From the NCBI RefSeq assembly GCF_014654725.1, contig NZ_JACVZV010000024.1, forward strand, positions 186,001 through 250,000: a stretch of DNA of 64,000 nt, given 5' to 3'. Positions 9,917 through 18,618 of the stretch are shown here, piece by piece. The stretch comes from Vulcanococcus sp. Clear-D1. GTDB lineage: Bacteria > Cyanobacteriota > Cyanobacteriia > PCC-6307 > Cyanobiaceae. Position 1 is the first letter of the stretch, and each line of letters starts with the position of its first letter. Under the pieces are notes generated by a model, which made no database searches, was not told the DNA's origin, and saw nothing but the letters and a program-made list of their open reading frames with translations. The translations under genes and the position numbers were made by a program.

Positions 9917-12900
9917 ATGGCCCGCACCACCGCCACCGTCACCTTCCAGGCCCTGGAGCTCAAGGGCAGCCTGCTGCCGGCCTCACTGCTCGAGGAGGTG
10001 TCCAAGTTCAACCGCCCGAAGGAGCTCTTGCTGGAGCCCCACGACTACGGCTTGGGCAAAGGCGAACGCTTACGGGATCGCATCGATGCGGCCTGGGTGC
10101 TCACCAAAGAGCTGTGGGATGAATACACCAACCTGAAGGAACGAGCCGGGCAGAGCATCGCCGGGCAACACTTCGGGCATCGCCTGCTCAAGGAGGTGTT
10201 GGGCTGGAGCGGCGTGGAACCCTGCAGCGGCTGGCAGCAAGGCGAATCCCACTATCCGATCAGCCACCGTGCCTTTGGTGGATCTGTTCCGTTGATCCTG
10301 CGAGGGATCGACGCGGGCAATCTCGATCGCGGTAGTGCCCAGTTCGGCCAGGAGGGCCGCAAGCGCTCACCCCACAGCTGCCTGCAGGAATGCCTCAACG
10401 CCGACGACAGTGCCAATTGGGGCGTGTTGCTCAGCGGCGATCGGCTGCGATTGCTGCACGACAACCCCTCGTTGGTGAAGCCCGCCTACCTGGCGGCGGA
10501 CCTGGAATTGATGATCGAGGGCGAGCGCTTCGATGAGTTCTCGGTGCTCTGGCTTGTGCTGCATGCCGGCCGCTTCCAACACCCCAACACGGGCAGCTGT
10601 GTGCTCGATGACTGGAAGCAGAAGGCCGAGGAATCCGGCGAGCGGGTTCTGGGCGCCCTACGCGGCGGTGTGCAAAGCGCATTGGAGTCGCTCGGTTGGG
10701 GCTTTCTCAATCACCCCGCCAATGGCGCATTGCGGGAGGCGTTGCAGTCAGGCGGGCTGAGCCGCCAGCAGTTCCATGAGCAGCTGCTGCGGCTGGTATA
10801 TCGGTTCCTGTTCCTGTTCACCGCAGAAGACCGGGATCTGTTGTTCCCGCGCGAGGTGGACAATGGTGACCCACGCCGGCGGATTTACCGCGAGGGCTAC
10901 AGCGTTAGCCGGCTGCGGGAGCTGGCGATCAAACGCAGCGCCTATGAGGGGGATTACGGCGATCTGTGGGAATTGCAGAGGCTGGTGTTCCAGCAACTGA
11001 GCATCGGCAACTCCCCACTGGGGCTGCCTGGCTTGGGCGGCCTGTTTAGCCTGGAGCAATGCCCAGACCTGCAGGGCGCTGAGCTCTGGAACGGGCCATT
11101 GCTGCGGGCGATCAAGGCGATCGGGTGGTTTGACGCCGGCGGCACCTTCACGCGAGTGCGCTACCGCGACCTCAACACGGAAGAACTCGGCAGCGTGTAT
11201 GAGGGCTTGCTGGAACTGCACCCCCAGCTGGAGCAACAGGGCAGCCAGTGGCAACTGAGTTACGGCGGTGGAGCAGGCAGCGACCGCAAAACCACCGGCA
11301 GCTACTACACGCCCGATGCCCTTGTGCAGGAGCTGATCAAGAGCGCACTAGTGCCAGTGATCGACGATCGGTTGAGCAAGGCAACTGGCCCGGCCGAGCA
11401 GGAAAAAGCCCTGCTCGAGATCAAGGTGATCGACCCCGCCTGCGGCAGCGGCCACTTCTTGCTGGCCGCCGCTCGGCGGCTGGCCGTAGCCCTGGCCCAG
11501 GTGCGCGCTGGTGACGATCAACCGAGCGAAGACGACCGTCAGCACGCCCTGCGCGATGTGGTGGCCCACTGCATCTATGCGGTGGACAAAAACCCGATGG
11601 CGGTCGAGCTCTGCAAGGTGGCGCTGTGGATTGAAGCGATCGATCCCGGCAAACCGCTGAGCTTCCTCGATGCCCACATCCAATGCGGCGATTCGTTAGT
11701 TGGAGTCTTCGACCCGAAGGTGCTTGAGGAAGGCATCCCCGATGAGGCCTACAAGCAGCTGACGGGTGACGACAAAACGGTGTGCTCCAGCCTGAAGAAG
11801 GAGAACGCGGCTGCCCGCAAGACCAGCAGCAGAGGTGGATCCAACCGCGGTATCCAGGGCAGTTTGGATTTCAGTGGAACGAAGCCACGTAGCCGCAGCC
11901 AGGAAGCACTGCAAGCCATCGGGGCGATGCCGGAGGCAACGCTGGCTGAGAGCGCTGCCAAGCAAGCGGCCTATGCCAACTGGCTGGAGCAAAGCGGCCT
12001 GGATCCCGAGGCCTTGGCCGCAGATCTATTCACCGCGGCGTTCTTTGTGGCTAAAACCAGTGGCTCACGCGCCACAGTGCCGACGACAGAGCACTTGCTG
12101 AGGCTTTTGGGCGGACAGCCTGTTGAAGAAGCGATGGAAGAGGCCGTGGTGCAGGCTTCCCAGAACTTTCGCTTTTTCCATTGGCATCTCCGCTTTGGAG
12201 ACGTGATGTCGCGAGGCGGGTTTGATTGCGTGCTTGGCAATCCACCATGGGAGCGAATCAAGCTACAGGAAAAAGAGTTTTTTGCGGCTCGCTCTGAGGC
12301 GATCTCTACCGCCCCGAACAAGGCTGCGCGTGAGCGCTTGATCAAAGCCCTCAGCGCCCCAGATGCCAGTGAGGCCGATCGAGAGACATTTCATGAGTTT
12401 GAGCTTGCCAAACGGGAAGCTGAAGGCAGTGCTGAATTCATTCGCGGGAGTGGACGCTTCCCGCTGACCGCAGTAGGTGATCTGAACACCTACGCCCTGT
12501 TTGCTGAGCACTTCCTCAACCTCATAGCCGCTGGTGGGCGCTCAGGGGTGATTGTGCCAACAGGGATTGCTACGGATAACAGCACCAAGGCTTACTTCGA
12601 TGCCATCTCTAGCGGCGGGCGCCTGGCGAGCCTTTTTGACTTTGAAAACCGAGCGGGGCTCTTCCCTGCGGTTGACAGCCGCATGAAATTTGCACTGCTC
12701 ACTCTCGGTGACGGTGTTGAGGCTACTGATTTCGTTTTCTTTGCTACGGCCGTTAATCAGCTGTCTGATCAGCGACGGCATTTCACGCTCAGCGCCGATG
12801 ACATCGCGCTGATTAATCCGAATACACGCACTTGCCCGGTATTTCGGAGTCAGATGGACAGTGAACTTACGCAGAAGATATATAGCCACGCACCCATACT

Positions 12901-13825
12901 CCTTGACGATGCGATGGGGGAGCATGGCAACCCCTGGCGAATAAAGTTTTCGACAATGTTTCACATGACCAATGATATCGATCTGATGCAAATAGCCCCA
13001 GGACCAGACCTCTCAATGGTCTGGGAGGCGAAGATGACCGGGTTCTGGGATCATAGAGAATCTGATATTGCAATGAATTACGAAAACACAACGCGACAAG
13101 CGCAGACTCGCGACATCTCGGGTCAAGAGCATTTCGACCTTGACAGGCGGCCGAATAGTCAGTTCTGGACGCAAGCTGCTTATGCAGAACACAGAATTCC
13201 AAAGGAGTGGCCGTTTGACTGGATATTCTGCTTCAAACGAGTCACTGCGGCAACCAACTGGCGAACACTAATACCCTGCATTATCCCAAGAGGGCCGATA
13301 AGCTACACGCTTTATTGCTGTTTTACAGACAAGGCCTATGTAGAAGCGGGTTTGGCATCAGTACTATTTGGAGCACTAGGTTCGCTGACTGTTGATTATT
13401 GCTTGCGACACAAGACTGGGCAACCATCCCTGCCGCTCTGGTGCCCTGAGCAGGTTCCGGTTCCTGCCCCTGAATCTGTTAGCAGAGAGTCGATTGATTT
13501 TGTGGCCCCCCGGGTTGCGCTTATGGCCACATCGGCAAACGATGTTTTGAGTTTTGCGCATGATACTGGGTGCAAAGGTGTTCAACCTGCATGGGACCCT
13601 GCTGCACGAGCGCAAAGCCAAGCAGAGCTTGATGCCTATTTTGCCAAGCTCTACGGTTTATCCCGCGACGAGCTGCGCTTCCTTCTCGATCCCGTAGATG
13701 TTATGGGCCCGGATTACCCGAGCGAAACCTTCCGCGTGCTCAAAAACAATGAGATACGGGAGTTTGGTGAGTACCGCACACGGCGACTGGTCCTTGAAGC
13801 ATGGGATCGACTTTTTGGTGATTGA
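9917..13825 (+). CDS. Eco57I/DrmMI-like N6-adenine DNA methyltransferase
   Basis: This 1302-residue protein has S-adenosylmethionine motif I (DPACGSGHFLLAA) near residue 505 and catalytic motif IV NPPW near 775, the N6-adenine class. About 450 residues precede the methylase core and include a FLFTAEDRDLLFP helix common in large Eco57I/PglX-like methylases. The C-terminal third should hold the target-recognition region; its codon usage is visibly more AT-rich from about 12.7 kb, as expected for a fast-changing specificity domain. In DISARM the DrmMI methylase marks self DNA; the same role is inferred here. A stand-alone type IIG enzyme is less likely because no clear N-terminal nuclease motif was seen. 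Confidence 0.88.
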   Translation: MARTTATVTFQALELKGSLLPASLLEEVSKFNRPKELLLEPHDYGLGKGERLRDRIDAAWVLTKELWDEYTNLKERAGQSIAGQHFGHRLLKEVLGWSGVEPCSGWQQGESHYPISHRAFGGSVPLILRGIDAGNLDRGSAQFGQEGRKRSPHSCLQECLNADDSANWGVLLSGDRLRLLHDNPSLVKPAYLAADLELMIEGERFDEFSVLWLVLHAGRFQHPNTGSCVLDDWKQKAEESGERVLGALRGGVQSALESLGWGFLNHPANGALREALQSGGLSRQQFHEQLLRLVYRFLFLFTAEDRDLLFPREVDNGDPRRRIYREGYSVSRLRELAIKRSAYEGDYGDLWELQRLVFQQLSIGNSPLGLPGLGGLFSLEQCPDLQGAELWNGPLLRAIKAIGWFDAGGTFTRVRYRDLNTEELGSVYEGLLELHPQLEQQGSQWQLSYGGGAGSDRKTTGSYYTPDALVQELIKSALVPVIDDRLSKATGPAEQEKALLEIKVIDPACGSGHFLLAAARRLAVALAQVRAGDDQPSEDDRQHALRDVVAHCIYAVDKNPMAVELCKVALWIEAIDPGKPLSFLDAHIQCGDSLVGVFDPKVLEEGIPDEAYKQLTGDDKTVCSSLKKENAAARKTSSRGGSNRGIQGSLDFSGTKPRSRSQEALQAIGAMPEATLAESAAKQAAYANWLEQSGLDPEALAADLFTAAFFVAKTSGSRATVPTTEHLLRLLGGQPVEEAMEEAVVQASQNFRFFHWHLRFGDVMSRGGFDCVLGNPPWERIKLQEKEFFAARSEAISTAPNKAARERLIKALSAPDASEADRETFHEFELAKREAEGSAEFIRGSGRFPLTAVGDLNTYALFAEHFLNLIAAGGRSGVIVPTGIATDNSTKAYFDAISSGGRLASLFDFENRAGLFPAVDSRMKFALLTLGDGVEATDFVFFATAVNQLSDQRRHFTLSADDIALINPNTRTCPVFRSQMDSELTQKIYSHAPILLDDAMGEHGNPWRIKFSTMFHMTNDIDLMQIAPGPDLSMVWEAKMTGFWDHRESDIAMNYENTTRQAQTRDISGQEHFDLDRRPNSQFWTQAAYAEHRIPKEWPFDWIFCFKRVTAATNWRTLIPCIIPRGPISYTLYCCFTDKAYVEAGLASVLFGALGSLTVDYCLRHKTGQPSLPLWCPEQVPVPAPESVSRESIDFVAPRVALMATSANDVLSFAHDTGCKGVQPAWDPAARAQSQAELDAYFAKLYGLSRDELRFLLDPVDVMGPDYPSETFRVLKNNEIREFGEYRTRRLVLEAWDRLFGD

Positions 13826-13828
13826 GAC

Positions 13829-14209
13829 ATGAAAAGAAATATGGAACTTGTCAGACTATTACTCATCGAGATTGAGCAAGACGCACAATGGCCTGCTGGC
13901 AAGTGCATAGCCACCGAGGATGCAATCAAGTCATATCACCTTCATCTTCTGATTCAGGCAGGCCTCGTTGAGGGAAAAGAAAGTCTTGTCATGGGTGGGG
14001 AAGCTCCTCAGTTCCTGATTAGCGGCCTCACATGGCATGGGCACGAGTTCCTAGCCGCTTCAGCCGATCCAGGTCGTTGGAGTCAGTTCAAGAAATCCGC
14101 GGGTATAGGACTGGCCTCTATTCCGTTTCCAGTGATTGTGAAGCTGCTGACTGATGGAATTGAACAGTCAGTCAGGGCCGCACTCCAGACCCATGGTTTT
14201 GTTAGCTGA
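13829..14209 (+). CDS. DUF2513 family protein
   Basis: The 126-residue protein opens MKRNMELVRLLLIEIE, has YHLHLLIQAGLV near residue 37 and LTWHGHEFL near 68. This matches the DUF2513 family, a small domain often found near mobile and defence genes. It begins 3 nt after the methylase stop, so it is likely the last gene of that operon. The end of the protein is amphipathic/hydrophobic (IGLASIPFPVIVKLLTDGI). Molecular function is unknown; a winged-helix-like adaptor is a guess from the start of the family. Confidence 0.75.
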   Translation: MKRNMELVRLLLIEIEQDAQWPAGKCIATEDAIKSYHLHLLIQAGLVEGKESLVMGGEAPQFLISGLTWHGHEFLAASADPGRWSQFKKSAGIGLASIPFPVIVKLLTDGIEQSVRAALQTHGFVS

Positions 14210-14210
14210 G

Positions 14211-14735
14211 ATGCCTGCCTTTCTCCTACCAGCTTATTGCGCTGTCCATCAGGCGGTTAATACATTGAATGCTGCAGGTGCTCTGCATCCCAAGAACGAC
14301 ACAGTGATTTTCACCTTCGCCGACATCCCCGCTATGGATGTGTTTGTGTATCTCGGAGCCTGTTGGCTGATGGTCTGGAGCACTGGCACCACCATCAAGC
14401 TGCGTGGTGAGGCCAAAACACTCGTGGCTCGGCAGCTATTGGGATTCCATCGGCTGCTCGATATCCCACTGTCCAGGTCCAATGCGAACCTTCAACAGGC
14501 CAAGTCTCCCACCCTTGGTGTGTTGGCCCTCACGCCGATCGCCACAGAAGAACAGCAGTTCCAGGCCGTTAATGCCCTCTGCGCCATCACCCACGCCGCC
14601 GCCGAACCACCGGGTGTGGTCTGCGCCCAATACCGCGCCAAGCAACAGCGTTTCGGCATCGGCATCTGCGACATGGGTCGCAGACTGGCTGGTTCCCTGC
14701 AACCACTTTCACCGAGGTGCGCAGCTAAGGACAAA
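14211..14735 (+). pseudogene. Broken duplicate of the STAS/GHKL-ATPase gene at 15284
   Basis: The translation from the ATG at 14211 aligns residue by residue with the gene at 15284-16531: GALHPKNDTVIFTFADIPAMDV against GALHPNGDTVFLSFADIPAIDV, and GTTIKLRGEAKTL in both. It lacks roughly 28 codons that hold the ATPase N-box (ANEILGNILTH in the intact copy). It loses frame by one base near 14715 and homology ends near 14735, in front of the EVE gene. The second glycine box and the whole C-terminal DUF4325 part are missing. It therefore reads as a decayed tandem copy, though a short STAS-like product of up to 186 residues could still be made. Confidence 0.8.
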
Positions 14736-14772
14736 CTTTTTCGACACATACTTAGTGAAAAGACCTGAAACC

Positions 14773-15246
14773 ATGGATGGGCAACAGTCACAAAAACCTA
14801 TTTCGCGACAGTGCCAGCACTGGCTGTGCCTTTTCACTCCTGTAACCTGGGAGATTGCTATACAAAACAAGTACTCTCAGGCAGGGTTTACCGCTTCAAG
14901 ACTGAAGACTGCCAGCAGAATAAGAGAAGGTGACCTGCTTTATATCTATCTAATGCAGCGAAAGGTCTTATGTGGCTGCCTGATCGCTTCGGGCTCTGCA
15001 CGACTATCGCAAACAGATTCAATCTATCCTCCGATTGGAAAGTTCCCCGTGGTCCTTCCTACCACTCCAAGAGTGTTGCTACCTGCCAATTGCTGGCTGC
15101 CTATCGAAGAACTGATTGGCAGTCTCATGCTTTTCAGGGGGCTCAGAAAGCCTGCACTTTGGCAGCACGCACTTCGCAACTCACCCCGTAGCCTCAGGTC
15201 ATCCGATGGGGTGTTGATTCTAAATAAACTGGAGAACCTACTTTAA
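14773..15246 (+). CDS. EVE-domain (PUA-like) protein
   Basis: The 157-residue protein shows the EVE pattern. It has an early aromatic segment (LCLFTPVTWEIAI), then a basic turn with REGDLLYIYLMQRKVLCG near residue 55, a central TDSIYPPIG segment, and a late helix ALWQHALRNSPRSL. EVE domains bind modified bases in DNA or RNA and are common in modification-dependent restriction and other defence loci. The gene lies between the broken and intact copies of the STAS/GHKL gene and is AT-richer than both. This suggests it arrived as an insertion. The ATG at 14773 was chosen because upstream codons belong to the decayed copy in another frame. Confidence 0.65.
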   Translation: MDGQQSQKPISRQCQHWLCLFTPVTWEIAIQNKYSQAGFTASRLKTASRIREGDLLYIYLMQRKVLCGCLIASGSARLSQTDSIYPPIGKFPVVLPTTPRVLLPANCWLPIEELIGSLMLFRGLRKPALWQHALRNSPRSLRSSDGVLILNKLENLL

Positions 15247-15283
15247 TTAAGCGCAATTCGCTTGCGAGACAGTCTTTCCACAC

Positions 15284-16531
15284 ATGGAATGCACAATGCC
15301 TATTATCGAGACCAAAGGTCGTCATTCACTGCATCAAGTAGTTAGTGTTATCGAATCAGAAGGGGCCCTCCATCCCAACGGCGACACGGTATTTCTCAGC
15401 TTCGCCGACATCCCTGCCATAGATGTGTTGGCGTTTATCGGCGCCTGGGGGCTGATGGCCAGGAGCACTGGCACCACCATCAAGCTGCGCGGCGAGGCCA
15501 AAACACTCGCAGCCCTGCAGCTCATCGGATTGAATCAGCTGCTCGATATCCCAGGGTCCAACGCCAATGTTCAGCCGGCCAAGGCTCCCACTGTTGGCGT
15601 ATTGCCCCTCACGCCAATCGCTACAGAAGACCAGCAGTTCCAGGCGGTAGATGCCATCTGCGCCATCGCCCTGGCCGCCGTCGACAACGCCTCTGCCTTC
15701 ATCCCAGCGCTCGAGTGGCTGGCCAACGAGATTCTTGGCAACATCCTCACCCACGCCGCTTCTGAAACACCGGGCGTGGTCTGCGCTCAGTACCGCCCCA
15801 AACAGCAACGCTTCGATATCGGCATCTGCGACATGGGCCGCGGGCTGCTCGGCTCTCTGCAACCCGCCTTCCCCGACGTGCGCAGCTACGGCCAAGCGAT
15901 CGACAAGGCAATTGAGCGTGGCGTCACCCGCGATCCCGCCATCGGCCAGGGCAACGGCATGGCCGGCTCCTACGAGATCGTTCGCCTCAACGGCGGCACT
16001 TATCAGATCTGGACCGGTGATGTGGTCTACGAGCTCAACAAAAGCAAGCGTCGCCCGGGCTTCCAATCCATGCCAGCGGTGTTCGGCACTGGTGTGATGT
16101 TCTCGCTCGACACGAGCAAACCCGTTGACCTCGCCAACACCTGGATCGCCTCCGCCACCGGTGCCGAGTGTCTCTTCCTCAACACCCAAACAGACGCCGC
16201 CAGCGACACCGGCCTCAATGTGGCCGCTGAATGCCTCCACACCGGCGGCCGCGCCCCCGCCAAGCTGCTGCGCCGCAAAATCCAGAGCCTCCTGCCTGCC
16301 ATGGACGGCGAGCCGCTGATCCTGGATTTCTCCTGCGTCAAATCCGCCGCCAGCAGCTTCCTCGATGAACTCCTAGGCCGCCTCGCCGATGAAGACCCTC
16401 GTGGTCAGGCTGTGTTCGACGGTCCCGTGCGGATCCAGGGCATGAACCCCACCGTGCAGGCCATGGCCAATGTGGTGGTGGCGCAGCGGTTGAGGGGCTC
16501 CATCGATCGCAGTCCAGACGCGGAAGACTGA
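15284..16531 (+). CDS. STAS - GHKL ATPase - DUF4325 regulator coupled to RecQ/DprA genes
   Basis: This 415-residue protein has three parts. Residues 1-115 form a STAS-like domain (TVFLSFADIPAIDVLAF). Residues 130-290 form a GHKL ATPase with an N-box (EILGNILTH near 149), a G1 box (DMGRGLLGS near 183) and a G2 box (GQGNGMAGS near 222). Residues 300-405 form a second STAS-like domain of the DUF4325 type (LILDFSCVKSAASSFLDELL). This resembles anti-sigma-kinase and partner-switch logic joined in one chain. The stop overlaps the start of the RecQ gene (TGATG), so expression is coupled. It may sense or phosphorylate and so control the downstream toxin-like helicase; this is inference. Confidence 0.8.
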   Translation: MECTMPIIETKGRHSLHQVVSVIESEGALHPNGDTVFLSFADIPAIDVLAFIGAWGLMARSTGTTIKLRGEAKTLAALQLIGLNQLLDIPGSNANVQPAKAPTVGVLPLTPIATEDQQFQAVDAICAIALAAVDNASAFIPALEWLANEILGNILTHAASETPGVVCAQYRPKQQRFDIGICDMGRGLLGSLQPAFPDVRSYGQAIDKAIERGVTRDPAIGQGNGMAGSYEIVRLNGGTYQIWTGDVVYELNKSKRRPGFQSMPAVFGTGVMFSLDTSKPVDLANTWIASATGAECLFLNTQTDAASDTGLNVAAECLHTGGRAPAKLLRRKIQSLLPAMDGEPLILDFSCVKSAASSFLDELLGRLADEDPRGQAVFDGPVRIQGMNPTVQAMANVVVAQRLRGSIDRSPDAED

Positions 16532-18618
16532 TGGCCGTCAGCGTTTTTCGCCACGCACGGGCACTGGAGCTGCTTCGTCTTGGCTCGGGCAACCCCTCGG
16601 CTGACTTTCGCGATGGTCAATTGGAGGCCATCCAAGCCGTCTGCAGCCAAGGCAGCCGCGTGCTCGTGGTGCAGAAGACGGGCTGGGGCAAGAGCTTTGT
16701 GTACTTCATCTCCACACTCCTGTACCGCGATGCAGGAATGGGGCCGGCCCTGCTGATTTCCCCGCTGCTCTCGTTGATGCGCAACCAGGTCGCGGCGGCT
16801 CAGCGCATGGGGCTGCGCGCCGTCACCGTCAACTCAGAGAATCAACACCACTGGCAGGCCGTTGAAGAGCAGGTGGCCGCAGGGGAGATCGACCTATTGC
16901 TGATCTCACCCGAACGGCTGCACAGCGAACGTTTCATCCTGGGGCCAATGGCAGGTCTCAACCCCAGCCTTGTGGTGATCGATGAAGCCCACTGCATTTC
17001 CGACTGGGGGCACGACTTCCGCCCCGATTACCGCCGCCTCGGGCGTTTGGTGAAAACCATCCCCAATGTTTCGTTGCTGGCCACTACCGCCACGGCGAGC
17101 CAGCGGGTGATGGACGACCTGGCCACTGAACTGGGCCCCAGCCTCTTTCAACTGCGCGGAGACCTCAACCGCGCCTCGCTCACCCTCCAAACCCTGAAGC
17201 TCAACAGCCAAACCGCACGGCTGGCTTGGCTCGCCAGCACGATCCCCACCATGGAAGGTAGTGGGATTGTTTACACCCTCACCAAGCGCGATGCCCGCGT
17301 GGTGGCCGGTTGGCTGAAGGAATGCGGCGTGAAGGCGGAGGCCTACTTCGGTGGAAAAGATGCAGCAGAACGAGAGCGGCTGGAGGAAGCCCTGATCCAA
17401 GACGATCTGGATGTTCTTGTCGCCACCACAGCCCTTGGCATGGGCTACGACAAGCCCAACCTCGCCTACGTCTTCCACTACCAGATGCCTGGTTCTGTGG
17501 TGGCCTACTACCAACAGGTCGGCCGGGCTGGGCGTGCACTGCAGGCAGCGCGGGGTGTGCTGCTCTCCGGCCGGGAAGACGAACGCATCAATCAGTTCTT
17601 CATCAACAACGCCTTCCCAACACGATCAGACGTGCAAGAGGTCCTGATCGCACTGGACGCTGCACCGGAAGAAGGTCTCCACATCAACCGCCTCATGGAG
17701 ACCATCAATCTGAGCGAGCAACGCATCCAGCAAACACTCAAGCTGCTGTCGCTGGAGGTTCCCGCTCCAGTGGGCTCCACCAAAGGCATGTGGCAACGTC
17801 TCCCCGCCGATCTGGCGCCAGCGTTCTGGCAGCGCGTCGAACGGCTTGCGCAGCGCCGTGAAGAAGAGCTCAGCGAGATGCAGACCTTCCTCAAGCTTCC
17901 CTACGGCAGTCACATGCCGTTTGTGGTGCGGGCTCTCGATGGCGACCCATCCACCGTGACCGCACCGACCCTGGCGCCCCTGAGTGAGGCTGTTGATCAG
18001 GCCCTGGCCATCCAGGCGGCGGAGTACCTGAAGCGCCTGGATATTCCGATCGGCCCACGCCAGGAATGGCCGCTTTGGGGGATTCCAAGCTTCGCTCCCG
18101 ACAGAAACAAGTACATTGGTACTAAGCGACAGGCGCAGTGGGGTCGCGCCCTCTGTTACTGGAGTGACGCCGGCTGGGGTGACCTCGTGGAGCAAGGCAA
18201 GTACAGAGATGGCGTCTTCGACCAGAGCCTGGTTGACGCTTGCGTGGCGCTGGTCGGGCGGTGGAATCCATCACCCAGGCCGGAATGGGTCTGCTGCATC
18301 CCCTCCAGCCGTCATCCCGAACTGGTTCCCGACTTTGCTGCGCGCCTAGCCGATGCGCTGGATCTGCCTTTCTATGCCGCACTCGCCAAGGCGCGGCAGA
18401 ACGAGCAGCAAAAGGCCATGCAGAACAGCACCCAACAGGTGCGCAACCTGGATGGCGCTTTTGCGGTCGCCCAGGAGCTGCCTTCAGGGCCATGCCTCTT
18501 GGTCGACGACATGGTCGACAGCCGCTGGACCTTTGCTGTGGCCGCCTGGCAGCTGCGAGCGGCCGGCAGTGGCCCTGTTTTTCCGCTTGCATTGGCCCAG
18601 ACTGGGCAAGGCCGATGA
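16531..18618 (+). CDS. RecQ-like helicase with C-terminal phosphoribosyltransferase domain (PsyrT/RqlH-like)
   Basis: This 695-residue protein has a RecQ-type motor. Walker A (QKTGWGKS) is near residue 50, the DEAH box with the RecQ aromatic loop (IDEAHCISDWGHDFRPDY) near 151, motif III (LLATTATAS) near 183, and motif VI (YYQQVGRAGRAL) near 326. From about 490 it carries a phosphoribosyltransferase-like domain ending in the PRPP-loop motif LLVDDMVDSRWT near 656. RecQ plus phosphoribosyltransferase is the layout of the toxin in the PsyrTA (RqlHI) defence pair, whose partner is a DprA-like protein; exactly such a gene follows with a 4-nt overlap. Chromosomal repair RecQ proteins have an HRDC domain instead, which is absent here. 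Confidence 0.88.
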   Translation: MAVSVFRHARALELLRLGSGNPSADFRDGQLEAIQAVCSQGSRVLVVQKTGWGKSFVYFISTLLYRDAGMGPALLISPLLSLMRNQVAAAQRMGLRAVTVNSENQHHWQAVEEQVAAGEIDLLLISPERLHSERFILGPMAGLNPSLVVIDEAHCISDWGHDFRPDYRRLGRLVKTIPNVSLLATTATASQRVMDDLATELGPSLFQLRGDLNRASLTLQTLKLNSQTARLAWLASTIPTMEGSGIVYTLTKRDARVVAGWLKECGVKAEAYFGGKDAAERERLEEALIQDDLDVLVATTALGMGYDKPNLAYVFHYQMPGSVVAYYQQVGRAGRALQAARGVLLSGREDERINQFFINNAFPTRSDVQEVLIALDAAPEEGLHINRLMETINLSEQRIQQTLKLLSLEVPAPVGSTKGMWQRLPADLAPAFWQRVERLAQRREEELSEMQTFLKLPYGSHMPFVVRALDGDPSTVTAPTLAPLSEAVDQALAIQAAEYLKRLDIPIGPRQEWPLWGIPSFAPDRNKYIGTKRQAQWGRALCYWSDAGWGDLVEQGKYRDGVFDQSLVDACVALVGRWNPSPRPEWVCCIPSSRHPELVPDFAARLADALDLPFYAALAKARQNEQQKAMQNSTQQVRNLDGAFAVAQELPSGPCLLVDDMVDSRWTFAVAAWQLRAAGSGPVFPLALAQTGQGR

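Noticed and set aside
15356..16240. Long - strand frame opposite the STAS-GHKL gene
   Set aside because: Antisense shadow; no domain, while the + strand has all ATPase boxes.
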